From positions 1 through 8,313 of the forward strand of contig JAGHEC010000358.1 of the NCBI GenBank assembly GCA_021159525.1: DNA of 8,313 bases. Direction: 5' to 3'. Both the position numbers and the translations under genes were made by a program. Shown piece by piece: positions 1 to 6,819 of this stretch (the first letter of the stretch is position 1; each line of letters begins with the position of its first letter). This DNA comes from Deltaproteobacteria bacterium (lineage in GTDB: Bacteria > Desulfobacterota > DSM-4660 > Desulfatiglandales > Desulfatiglandaceae). The notes under the pieces are model-generated. The model did not search any database. It saw nothing but the letters and a program-made list of their open reading frames with translations, and had not been told where the DNA came from.

Positions 1-6
1 GGCCTT

Positions 7-130
7 GGCAGGCGGGTGTCCCCCGCAGATAAGTCACTGAAGAGACCAGCCCGGAGGCCCGGAGCACAAGAAAAATCTGCCTGCCCCCGGTGGTACGGTC
101 GCTGTTATCCCCCCAATTATTGAGCTGATG
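7..130 (+). repeat. Dispersed structured repeat, copy A
   Basis: This stretch matches the reverse complement of 6651-6758. Over the core (38-130 here) I count about 81 identical columns of 94, with one single-base gap. Perfectly conserved blocks include CTGAAGAGACCAG (37-49), GAAAAATC (70-77) and GCTGTTATCCCCC (101-113). A less tight outer part, GGCAGG-GGGT at 7-17, is separated from the core by about 15 extra bases that copy B lacks. The arms GGCAGGC (7-13) and GCCTGCC (79-85) can pair perfectly over 7 bp. There are no terminal inverted repeats of a classic MITE and no transposase nearby. The left limit may lie outside the window. Function is unknown; a structured RNA, a hairpin-type intergenic element or a decayed mobile element are all possible. 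Confidence 0.85.
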
Positions 131-267
131 CGATTTTCTCATATCAGCGTACCAGGGAGATCTCAAGACCCCGTGAACGGTTACTCGATATGTTATGGCC
201 CTGCGGTCGTTGGCCGTTGATGCAAGGCCCTAATCAAGATGAGACACCCAAGTGAATGCGAGGGCAC
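131..267. other. Non-coding leader upstream of yjbQ
   Basis: No convincing gene is visible between the repeat and yjbQ. A modest hairpin can form between GGCC-C-TGC (197-204) and GCA-A-GGCC (222-229), with one mismatch and a 17-base loop. It has no following T run, so it is not a good intrinsic terminator. A promoter for the gene block would be expected here, but I find only weak sigma-70-like matches. Confidence 0.4.
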
Positions 268-696
268 ATGGCTGTTCAAAACCGACAGATTTTGGTCCAA
301 ACCACCGAAAGAACGGATATAGTGGATCTCACAGGGCATGTGGACCGTAAGGTGAGGGAATCGAATGTCCAAAACGGGAGCGTCACCCTCTTCATTCCCG
401 GGTCAACTGCCAGCCTCACAACCATCGAGTTTGAAAGCGGGGTTGTCAATGACCTGAAAAGGGCCATTGAGAGGATAGCCCCGGAGGATATCTTTTATGA
501 ACACAATCAACGATGGGGGGACGGCAACGGATATTCGCACGTGCGTGCCGCCATTCTGGGCCCTTCCCTTCATATTCCGATCATCGACGGCAAGATGACC
601 CTGGGCACATGGCAGCAAATCGTACTCCTCGACTTTGACAACAGGCCTCGGAAAAGGCGTATTGTGGTTCAAATAACAGGAGAAAAGGGCACTTAG
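268..696 (+). CDS. yjbQ: YjbQ/UPF0047 family protein (secondary thiamine-phosphate synthase-like)
   Basis: Belongs to the small YjbQ (UPF0047) family. It shows the diagnostic C-terminal half: an EHN...W stretch, GDGNGYSHVRAAILGPS, then a PIIDGKMTLGTWQQIVLLDFDNRPRKRR-type region ending in a VQITG strand (split here into its recognisable parts). The E. coli member can make thiamine phosphate in vitro and is annotated as a secondary thiamine-phosphate synthase. Its real cellular role is not settled, so that function is only transferred. Two in-frame ATGs exist, at 256 and 268. I prefer 268 (MAVQNRQ...), preceded by GAGGG at 260-264, because it gives 142 residues, close to family length; the 3-base spacing is short and 256 remains possible. 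The stop is 8 bases before the phoH start, suggesting cotranscription. Confidence 0.88.
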   Translation: MAVQNRQILVQTTERTDIVDLTGHVDRKVRESNVQNGSVTLFIPGSTASLTTIEFESGVVNDLKRAIERIAPEDIFYEHNQRWGDGNGYSHVRAAILGPSLHIPIIDGKMTLGTWQQIVLLDFDNRPRKRRIVVQITGEKGT

Positions 697-704
697 AGGT
701 ATGT

Positions 705-1712
705 GTGGACAAATCGACCTGTAGAGTTGATGGAATGGCGACCAGGCGGATCATCTTCCCGGACCATGAATTGATCGCGGGTCTGGCCGGGGAACACAAT
801 GCGCATCTTCACCTGATCGAGGAAGGCACGGGCGTTTCCCTGAACCTGAGAGGAAACAAGATAGGCATCAAGGGGAGAGACTGGGAGGTAGAGCTGGCCG
901 AGACAGTTCTGAAGCAGCTCTACAACCTCCTGGAATCTGATTACCCCTTGTACCCGAGTGATGTGGAATATGCTGTCAGGATTGTGAGCGGAGATCCTTC
1001 CGCGGACCTGAAAACCATATTCAGAGAGGAGATCTCCATCTCCTCCAAAAAGAAGATCATCACCCCCAAGACCATCAACCAGAAAAACTATGTTGACAGC
1101 ATCCGCAAGTTCGATATTGTATTCGGGATCGGTCCGGCCGGGACCGGCAAGACCTATCTGGCCATGGCCATGGCCGTATCGTCCCTCATCAAGAAGGAGA
1201 TCAACCGGGTGGTCCTGGCAAGACCAGCTGTAGAGGCTGGAGAGCATCTCGGTTTTCTGCCGGGGGATCTATGCGAAAAGGTCAACCCCTATCTCCGGCC
1301 CCTCTACGATGCCCTGCACGACATGATGTCCTTTGAAAGTGCGTCCCGGCTCCTTGAGCAGGGGGTAATAGAGGTGGCGCCCCTTGCCTTTATGCGGGGG
1401 AGGACCCTGAATGACTCCTTTGTTATTTTAGACGAGGCGCAGAATGCCACGTCCGAGCAGATGAAGATGTTTCTCACCCGACTGGGCTTCAGCTCCAAGG
1501 CGGTCATTACAGGGGACGTCACCCAGACCGATCTTCCCAAAGGGAAGACCTCCGGCCTGGTGGAGGCCAAGGAGATCCTGAAAGGGGTCAAGGGGATCGA
1601 GTTTGTGTATTTTTCGAGGGAAGACGTCATTCGGCACCGGCTGGTCCAGGACATCATCGATGCCTACGAAAAGATGGAAAGGCAGAAGCAAGGGTTGGAG
1701 AACAGGGTCTGA
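705..1712 (+). CDS. phoH: PhoH-like ATPase
   Basis: A cytoplasmic P-loop ATPase of the PhoH family, 335 residues, full length for the short bacterial form. The N-terminal 100 residues form the small KH-like region typical of the family (LNLRGNKIGIKG near 46-57). The ATPase domain follows: Walker A GPAGTGKT (143-150), the family block PLAFMRGRTLNDSF (226-239), Walker B VILDEAQN (240-247) and the sensor-like ITGDVTQTDLP (278-288). Family members are linked to RNA metabolism and to phosphate starvation in E. coli; the biochemical role is poorly defined. The start is a GTG at 705, with AGAGGT at 695-700 as ribosome binding site; an ATG at 735 is an alternative that still leaves all domains intact. 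Linkage to the HD gene and ybeY is a widespread bacterial arrangement that supports a shared RNA or ribosome role. Confidence 0.95.
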   Translation: MDKSTCRVDGMATRRIIFPDHELIAGLAGEHNAHLHLIEEGTGVSLNLRGNKIGIKGRDWEVELAETVLKQLYNLLESDYPLYPSDVEYAVRIVSGDPSADLKTIFREEISISSKKKIITPKTINQKNYVDSIRKFDIVFGIGPAGTGKTYLAMAMAVSSLIKKEINRVVLARPAVEAGEHLGFLPGDLCEKVNPYLRPLYDALHDMMSFESASRLLEQGVIEVAPLAFMRGRTLNDSFVILDEAQNATSEQMKMFLTRLGFSSKAVITGDVTQTDLPKGKTSGLVEAKEILKGVKGIEFVYFSREDVIRHRLVQDIIDAYEKMERQKQGLENRV

Positions 1713-1719
1713 AGGCCGG

Positions 1720-1740
1720 CGGTCCTCGGGCCTGAGACCG
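1720..1740 (+). other. Possible hairpin just before the HD-gene start
   Basis: CGGTCCTC (1720-1727) can pair with GAGACCG (1734-1740) with one bulged C and a 6-base loop. It sits 7 bases before the ATG at 1748, where no strong Shine-Dalgarno is visible (only GGA at 1740-1742). There is no T run, so this is not a terminator. It could limit translation initiation of the HD gene, but this is inference from one short stem. Confidence 0.3.
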
Positions 1741-1747
1741 GATTATC

Positions 1748-4279
1748 ATGACAAAAAAAACAGATCGATCAAGATTGACGGCTGTCGGCAAGCGGAAGCC
1801 CGCCCGGAAAAAGGAATCGGACACGGGCCACAGCGTGCCTAAAGGCCGCAGCCCCAAAAGCGCCTGGTTCGGGCCGGAGCCCAAGAGATGGTATATCCTC
1901 CTGAGTTTGAGCGCCATTATTGCCATCCTTCTGTTTCCGAGCATCCTGACCCCGCCCAAGCCTTACAAACTAGGGGATGTGGCCGACCGGGATATCAAGG
2001 CCTGCCGTGATTTTCTGGTGGAGGACACCCAACTCACCGAAAAGAACCGGCAGGAGGCCGTCCGGGCGGTCCTGCCGGTCTATGACTTTGATCCTGGCGG
2101 TACCGATATGGTGGCCAAACTAAGGGAGGCCTTTGATTCCGGCCGGCAGTATCTGGCCAAGTCCCTCGAGCTTTCCTACGGCTATGACAGCGGTTCTCTC
2201 GCTTCAGAGAAGGCCCTGGCCGACTACCTGGAGGCCGGGAACAACTTTAAAAACCGTTTCTTCGAGATCCTGGACATCCCGTTTAACCAAGACATCATCG
2301 ACATCTTCATGAAAAACGGCTTCTCGCCCGAGGCGGAAGACACGACCATTGCCCTCATTACGGATCTGTTCGCGACCGGAGTGGTGGGCGACAAAAAAAT
2401 CCTGATGAACCAGAGCGGCAAAGGGATCATCCTTCACGACATCCACAACGGGAAGGAGATGACAGTCACGGATCTGGATCGATTCTACGATGTCAAAAGT
2501 GCCAGGGAATCCATCAAAAACCGCAGCGAAGCCGTGATGCGGAAGGTTAAGCCCCCGGAACTGGCACAGGCCGTTGTCGAGCTGGTCAGCACCCTGGTCA
2601 AGCCCAATCTCACGTTTAACAATCGGGAAACGGCCTTGAGAAAGGAGCAGGCCCGCGACTCGGTCAAGCCCTTCTACTTCAAGGTAAAGAAGGGCGAGAT
2701 GCTGACCCGGGAGGGCGAAAGGATCGCCCCCGAACACCTTCTGAAGCTGACCGAGCAGTATAAATTGTTAAAGCAGAAGGACATGATGGGAAGAGTGCCG
2801 GCCATGGCCATTCTCATCGCATGCCTTCTCGCCTCTATGTACATGGTGGGTCTGCTCAGCAAACGATCCTCCGACCTTGAGGTGAAAGACCTCCTTTTTC
2901 AGGCAGCAACGCTCCTGTTCATCTTTCTGGTCGTGGTTGCCTTCAATTTCGTGGCCTTTGAAATTGCCAGGGGATTCAGTTTCTTTTCCCCCAAGGCCCT
3001 GCTCTTTGCCGTTCCGGCGGCAAGCGGCGCCATGCTTATATCGATCTTCCATGGGGCAGGTGTGGCCGCCAGCTTTTCTGTTGTCATCTCGGCCCTTGCC
3101 TGTCTCGTGATGGAAGGCCGTATGGAATTCTTCATCTATTTTTTTGTCGGCTCCCTGGTGGCGGCCTCAGGGGTCAGGAACTGCCGCGAAAGGGGTGTTT
3201 TTATCAAGGCCGGCCTCAAGGTAAGCGCCTCCAATGTTATCCTGGCCGTTGCCATTGAGGGGCTGCATGGTTCGTTCTTTTCGCTGGAGGCCATTGTTGC
3301 ATTCTGTTCGGCCTTTTTGGGAGGCATCCTGGTAGGAGTAACGGCCACGGGAATCCTGCCCCTGGTGGAGATGTCTTTCGGCTACACCACTGACATCAAG
3401 CTCCTTGAGCTGGCAAATCTGGATCAGCCCCTCCTGCGGGAACTCATGGTGCAGGCGCCCGGAACTTATCATCACAGCGTGATTGTCAGCAGCATGGTGG
3501 AGGCATCGGCCAGGGCCATCAACGCCAATCCCCTCCTCTCGAAGGTCGCTGCCTATTATCATGACATCGGCAAGATACGAAAGCCCCTTTATTTCATTGA
3601 AAATCAGGGGGGGAAAGGAAACAAGCACGAGAAGCTTGCCCCTTCCATGAGCAGTTTGATCCTCATCTCTCATGTCAAGGACGGCGTTGAACTGGCAAAG
3701 CGATATCGGCTGGGCAAGGAGATCATCGATATCATCCGGCAACATCATGGCACTTCCCTCATTACCTATTTTTACGAAAAGGCCAAGGACCAGGGGGAGA
3801 AAAAAGGGGGAAAATGCCTGCCTGTAGAAGAGGCCGACTTTCGATATCCCGGTCCCAAGCCCCAGACCAAGGAGGCGGGGCTTGTCATGCTCGCGGATGT
3901 GGTGGAGGCGGCATCCAAGTCTCTCATAGACCCTACGCCGGCCAGGATCCAGGGCATGGTGCAAAAGATGATCAACAAGATCTTTTCCGACGGTCAGCTG
4001 GATGAATGCGAGCTGACTCTCAAAGATCTGCACGAGATCGCCAAGAGCTTCAACAAGACCCTGAGCGGGATTTTCCACCACCGTGTGGAATACCCTGAAC
4101 CGGCCGCGCGGATCGTGGCATTCCGGGATCGTGATGCAACCCACGAAGCAGGGGAATCAGCCCCCAGAAAAGGAAAAAATGGCCATACAGATGCAGTTTC
4201 ATCAGCAGGTCCCCGACCTGAAAAAAAAGGTGATCAGGGAGAAGTTAGAGAGGGTCTTAGGCGACTTGGGCTGTCGTGA
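1748..4279 (+). CDS. 7TM-HD family membrane phosphodiesterase (PgpH-like)
   Basis: An 843-residue membrane protein with 7TMR-HD architecture. A basic cytoplasmic N-tail is followed by a membrane anchor (about 48-68), a large extracytoplasmic domain (about 70-345) ending in the family-typical KKGEMLTREGERI (314-326), a cluster of about seven hydrophobic segments (about 350-540) and a cytoplasmic HD domain. Likely metal ligands are H576 or H575 (TYHHS), H605-D606 (YYHDIGK), H642 (SHVKDG), H666-H667 (RQHHG) and D717 (MLADVVEA). The segment FRYPGPKPQTKEAG is characteristic of PgpH, which hydrolyses cyclic di-AMP to pApA in Firmicutes; substrate here is inferred, and another cyclic nucleotide is possible. 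The last roughly 50 residues are charged and low in complexity, run over the ybeY start and look unconstrained. The start ATG is followed by an A8 tract (1752-1759). Confidence 0.93.
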   Translation: MTKKTDRSRLTAVGKRKPARKKESDTGHSVPKGRSPKSAWFGPEPKRWYILLSLSAIIAILLFPSILTPPKPYKLGDVADRDIKACRDFLVEDTQLTEKNRQEAVRAVLPVYDFDPGGTDMVAKLREAFDSGRQYLAKSLELSYGYDSGSLASEKALADYLEAGNNFKNRFFEILDIPFNQDIIDIFMKNGFSPEAEDTTIALITDLFATGVVGDKKILMNQSGKGIILHDIHNGKEMTVTDLDRFYDVKSARESIKNRSEAVMRKVKPPELAQAVVELVSTLVKPNLTFNNRETALRKEQARDSVKPFYFKVKKGEMLTREGERIAPEHLLKLTEQYKLLKQKDMMGRVPAMAILIACLLASMYMVGLLSKRSSDLEVKDLLFQAATLLFIFLVVVAFNFVAFEIARGFSFFSPKALLFAVPAASGAMLISIFHGAGVAASFSVVISALACLVMEGRMEFFIYFFVGSLVAASGVRNCRERGVFIKAGLKVSASNVILAVAIEGLHGSFFSLEAIVAFCSAFLGGILVGVTATGILPLVEMSFGYTTDIKLLELANLDQPLLRELMVQAPGTYHHSVIVSSMVEASARAINANPLLSKVAAYYHDIGKIRKPLYFIENQGGKGNKHEKLAPSMSSLILISHVKDGVELAKRYRLGKEIIDIIRQHHGTSLITYFYEKAKDQGEKKGGKCLPVEEADFRYPGPKPQTKEAGLVMLADVVEAASKSLIDPTPARIQGMVQKMINKIFSDGQLDECELTLKDLHEIAKSFNKTLSGIFHHRVEYPEPAARIVAFRDRDATHEAGESAPRKGKNGHTDAVSSAGPRPEKKGDQGEVREGLRRLGLS

Positions 4280-4634
4280 CAAGGAGTTGAGCATCCTTTT
4301 CACAGATGACGGCTGTATGGCGGACCTCAACAGGCGCTATCTGGGGAGGGAGGGGCCCACCAATGTCCTGGCCTTCCCCATGATGAATGCCGACCCGCAC
4401 ACAGACCAAAGTCCTGATATTGATACGGGCCTCTTAGGAGACGTGGCCATCTCTCTTGATACAGCCCAAAGAGAAGCACAGGAAACAGGGGAGACCCTGG
4501 AGGAGACCGTTGAGCGGCTGCTCATCCATGGAATCCTGCACCTGTTGGGCCATGACCATGTAGGCGACAGGACCGCCAGGGCTTTGATGGAGAGAGAAGA
4601 AGAACGGCTGATAGCCTTATTAAAGGAAGGATAA
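4179..4634 (+). CDS. ybeY: Endoribonuclease YbeY, rRNA maturation factor
   Basis: YbeY is a single-strand-specific metal-dependent endoribonuclease needed for 16S rRNA 3' end maturation and 70S ribosome quality control. This copy has 151 residues, the usual length. The zinc-binding motif HGILHLLGHDH is intact with H117, H121 and H127. The upstream family motif NRRYLGREGPTNVLAFP and the GLLGDVAIS strand are also present. The frame is open further upstream to an ATG at 4083, but I chose the ATG at 4179 (MAIQMQF...): AAAAGGA (4168-4174) sits 4 bases before it, and the extra upstream residues merely mirror the overlapping HD gene. The gene overlaps the HD gene by 101 bases in a +1 relative frame, implying translational coupling. 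It ends 5 bases before pdxJ. Confidence 0.95.
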   Translation: MAIQMQFHQQVPDLKKKVIREKLERVLGDLGCRDKELSILFTDDGCMADLNRRYLGREGPTNVLAFPMMNADPHTDQSPDIDTGLLGDVAISLDTAQREAQETGETLEETVERLLIHGILHLLGHDHVGDRTARALMEREEERLIALLKEG

Positions 4635-4639
4635 TAACT

Positions 4640-5359
4640 ATGGCAAGATTAGCGGTAAACGTAGACCATGTGGCCACGGTGCGCCAGGCCAGGGGGGGCA
4701 GTGAACCCGACCCGGTCCTTGCGGCAGGCCTGGCCGAACTGGCAGGGGCCGACGGGATCATCTGTCATCTCAGAGAGGACCGCCGGCACATCAACGAGAG
4801 GGACCTGCGGCTGCTGCGACAGACCGTCAAGACTCGGCTAAACATGGAGATGGCCGCAGTGGACGAGATCGTGGGGATTGCCCTTGAGGTAAAACCGGAC
4901 ATAGTTACACTGGTGCCGGAGAAACGGGAGGAACTCACCACCGAAGGGGGCCTAGACGTAAAGGCCCAGCCCTATCATTACCGGGAGGCAACAGAGCGAC
5001 TCAAGGGGGCACGCATCCAGGTGAGTTTCTTCGTGGATCCAGACCCGGGTCAGATAGAGGCTGCCCGCCAGTGCGGGGCCGATATTGTGGAGATCCATAC
5101 TGGTCACTATTCCGATGCCCGGTCCGAGCTGGAGGCTGCAGAAGAGTTCGGCCGGATCGTGAAGGCCGTTGAATCTGCGGCCAAACTGGATCTCAAGGTC
5201 AGCGCCGGCCACGGGCTCAACTATGTAAATGTCAAGCGTTTCAGGGATCTGCACAAGATTGAGGAGTACAGCATCGGACACAGCATCGTGGCCATGGCGG
5301 TTCTGGTCGGCTTTGAGGCCGCGGTTCGCAAGATGATCGACCTGGTCAGGCATTTTTAG
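4640..5359 (+). CDS. pdxJ: Pyridoxine 5'-phosphate synthase
   Basis: PdxJ joins 1-deoxy-D-xylulose 5-phosphate with 3-amino-2-oxopropyl phosphate to form pyridoxine 5'-phosphate, the last ring-closing step of the DXP-dependent vitamin B6 route. At 239 residues it is full length for this TIM-barrel enzyme. Visible family motifs are NVDHVATVRQARGG (7-20), CHLREDRRHI (42-51, catalytic His43), E70 in NMEMA, the TEGGLDV loop (101-107), EIHTGHYSDA (151-160), SAGHGLNY (188-195) and SIGHSI (201-206). The strong AAGGAAGG ribosome binding site (4623-4630) lies inside the end of ybeY. The acpS start follows after one base; a pdxJ-acpS pair is common in proteobacteria. Confidence 0.97.
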   Translation: MARLAVNVDHVATVRQARGGSEPDPVLAAGLAELAGADGIICHLREDRRHINERDLRLLRQTVKTRLNMEMAAVDEIVGIALEVKPDIVTLVPEKREELTTEGGLDVKAQPYHYREATERLKGARIQVSFFVDPDPGQIEAARQCGADIVEIHTGHYSDARSELEAAEEFGRIVKAVESAAKLDLKVSAGHGLNYVNVKRFRDLHKIEEYSIGHSIVAMAVLVGFEAAVRKMIDLVRHF

Positions 5360-5360
5360 C

Positions 5361-5744
5361 ATGATCGATGGCATCGGCGTAGATCTGGTGAGCATCCCGC
5401 GAATGGAAAAGGTCGTCCTGACCTGGCAAGACCGATTTATCCGTCGGGTGTTCACGGTTCAGGAGGCGCGGGTCTGCCGCCAGAGGCCTGCTTCCCATGC
5501 GGCCTTTGCCCTTCGATTTGCAGCCAAGGAGGCCTTTTCAAAGGCCTTGGGCCTGGGGATGCGGCAGGGCCTGCGGTGGCTCGACATCGAAGTCTTCAAT
5601 GACGCCTCGGGAAAACCCGGTCTCAGGCTCTCGGGCATGGCCGCCAGGATCTGCCGCGAGAGGGGGATCAGCGGCATCCACCTGAGCCTTTCAGATGATG
5701 GAAATTACGGCATCGCCATGGTGGTGCTGGAAAGGGAGACATGA
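5361..5744 (+). CDS. acpS: Holo-[acyl-carrier-protein] synthase
   Basis: AcpS transfers the 4'-phosphopantetheine arm from coenzyme A onto a serine of apo-ACP, activating it for fatty acid synthesis. It is a small trimeric cytoplasmic enzyme; 127 residues is normal. The N-terminal GIGVDLVSIPR carries the magnesium-binding Asp8, and RFAAKEAFSKALG (52-64) carries Glu57 and the conserved Lys of the second signature. The C-terminal HLSLSDDGNYGIAMVVLE strand closes the fold; families often have H-D-x-x-x-A here. The ATG at 5361 is one base past the pdxJ stop and has only a weak Shine-Dalgarno, so translation is probably coupled to pdxJ. The next start comes one base after the stop codon. Confidence 0.95.
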   Translation: MIDGIGVDLVSIPRMEKVVLTWQDRFIRRVFTVQEARVCRQRPASHAAFALRFAAKEAFSKALGLGMRQGLRWLDIEVFNDASGKPGLRLSGMAARICRERGISGIHLSLSDDGNYGIAMVVLERET

Positions 5745-5745
5745 C

Positions 5746-6195
5746 ATGTTGACTGCCAGCGATATCATGACAAGAGAAGTGATCACTGTCAAAAAGGACA
5801 CCTCCCTCAAGGAACTTGGCGAGATCCTTTATCAGCATCACATCAACGGAGTTCCTGTAGTGGACGAGGATGGATCCCTGACAGGAATCATCTGCGAGAG
5901 CGATCTGATCCGCAAAGACAAGAAGCTCCACATACCCACGGTGGTAACCATTTTTGATGCGGTTATCTACCTTGAAAACCCGAAGAACCTGGAAAAAGAG
6001 TTTCGGAGAATCAGCGCGGCCACGGTGAAAGACCTTTTTACCCCGAACCCGGTGACCGTGGATGAAAAGACCCCTATCGACGAGATTGCCACACTGATGA
6101 CCGAAAAAAAGGTCTATACCATCCCGGTCATGGACAGAGATCGTCTGGTCGGGATCATCGGCAAGGCGGATCTTATAAGGACGATTCCGCGTTGA
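5746..6195 (+). CDS. Tandem CBS-domain protein
   Basis: A 149-residue soluble protein made almost entirely of two CBS domains forming one Bateman module. CBS1 covers about residues 1-60 (ASDIMTREVITVKKD ... HHINGVPVVDEDGSLTGIICESDLI) and CBS2 about 93-149 (VKDLFTPNPVTVDEKTP ... VYTIPVMDRDRLVGIIGKADLI), joined by a linker of about 30 residues. Such modules bind adenine nucleotides such as AMP, ATP or S-adenosylmethionine and act as sensors; ligand and target here are unknown. An upstream in-frame ATG at 5695 lies within acpS. I chose 5746 because AAAGGGAG (5731-5738) precedes it by 7 bases and the CBS domain begins there. Its stop codon overlaps the tsaE start. Confidence 0.9.
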   Translation: MLTASDIMTREVITVKKDTSLKELGEILYQHHINGVPVVDEDGSLTGIICESDLIRKDKKLHIPTVVTIFDAVIYLENPKNLEKEFRRISAATVKDLFTPNPVTVDEKTPIDEIATLMTEKKVYTIPVMDRDRLVGIIGKADLIRTIPR

Positions 6196-6668
6196 GAGAG
6201 GTGTCCGTTACATTCCGGACATCCTCGCCGAAAGAGACCATCCAGCTGGGGCAAGCGCTGGGGAAATGCCTGCAGGAAGGAGATGTGGTGGCCTTGGTCG
6301 GCGACCTGGGAAGCGGCAAGACATGGTTTGTCAAAGGCCTTGCCCTTGGCCTGGGGGTTGGGCCCGACCAGGTGGTCACCAGTCCTTCCTTTTCCCTCAT
6401 GAACGAATACGAGGGCCGCTGCACGTTGTTTCATATTGACGCCTATCGTCTTGAGGCCGTCTCTGATTTCCTGGATGCCGGGCTTGACGATTATCTCCAC
6501 GGACACGGCGTGGCCGTGATGGAATGGGCTGACCGGTGGCCTGAGGTCCTCCCTGAGAGGCATTGGAAGGTCCGGATCGCCATTTTGGATGAACATTCCC
6601 GGGAAATCACCCTTTTCGCAGGGCATCCTGATGCAATCAAGGTCCTGAAGTATCAGCTCAATAAGTAG
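6192..6668 (+). CDS. tsaE: tRNA t6A synthesis ATPase TsaE
   Basis: TsaE is the small ATPase that works with TsaB and TsaD in transferring the threonylcarbamoyl group to A37 of ANN-decoding tRNAs. At 158 residues it is full length. The P-loop GDLGSGKT spans 37-44, followed by the family's TSPSFSLMNEY (63-73), HIDAYRLE (81-88) and the signature VMEWADRWPEVLP (109-121). The start is a TTG at 6192 overlapping the CBS gene stop, with TAAGGA (6176-6181) upstream; a GTG at 6201 is the alternative. The last five codons (YQLNK, 154-158) and the stop lie within repeat copy B, so the present C-terminus may have been shaped by the repeat. No catalytic motif is affected. TsaD is encoded just beyond lysC. 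Confidence 0.95.
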   Translation: MREVSVTFRTSSPKETIQLGQALGKCLQEGDVVALVGDLGSGKTWFVKGLALGLGVGPDQVVTSPSFSLMNEYEGRCTLFHIDAYRLEAVSDFLDAGLDDYLHGHGVAVMEWADRWPEVLPERHWKVRIAILDEHSREITLFAGHPDAIKVLKYQLNK

Positions 6669-6760
6669 GGGGATAACAGCGAACGTAGTGCCGGGGCAGG
6701 ATGATTTTTCTTCCGCTCCGGGCCTCGGGGCTGGTCTCTTCAGAAAAACCCTCCTGCCCC
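6651..6760 (-). repeat. Dispersed structured repeat, copy B (inverted relative to copy A)
   Basis: The reverse complement of this stretch aligns with 7-130 (about 81 of 94 identical columns in the core 6651-6743). It begins inside the 3' end of tsaE and fills most of the tsaE-lysC gap. The arms GGGGCAGGA (6693-6701) and TCCTGCCCC (6752-6760) are perfectly complementary over 9 bp with a 50-base loop; this matches the stem of copy A. The innermost pair is A6701-T6752 here, while copy A has the equivalent pair as C-G, a compensatory change. There is no T run after the stem on the + strand, so it is not a standard terminator. Function unknown. Confidence 0.85.
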
Positions 6761-6819
6761 TGTTCATTGGGCTCTTACGTCCTGAAAAAGATTGAAACGG
6801 AGGAGACTTAGGAAAGAAT

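Noticed and set aside
101..114. GGGATAACAG on the minus strand, a string also found in 23S rRNA domain V.
   Set aside because: The match does not extend beyond about ten bases; no rRNA homology around it in either repeat copy.
1..123. Open + strand frame from the window edge to a stop at 121, possibly the end of an upstream gene.
   Set aside because: It lies almost wholly in the repeat, the peptide is Arg/Pro-rich without motifs, and no start is in the window.
120..147. Sigma-70-like promoter TTGAGC with TATCAG at 16-base spacing.
   Set aside because: Only partial matches to both boxes, and the -35-like part lies in the repeat end. Too weak to report as a promoter.
3167..4144. 325-codon open frame on the minus strand inside the HD gene.
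   Set aside because: It is fully antisense to conserved HD-domain codons and has no recognisable motif; long antisense frames are common at this base composition. The same applies to the minus-strand frames at 693-1247 and 7507-8160.
6668..6760. Intrinsic terminator between tsaE and lysC.
   Set aside because: The stem is GC-rich but has a 50-base loop and is followed by TGTTCATTGGG, not a T run.
6669..6819. Lysine riboswitch or attenuator before lysC.
   Set aside because: I see no recognisable L-box core or T-run terminator. The gap is mostly repeat copy B, whose other copy does not precede a lysine gene in the same orientation.
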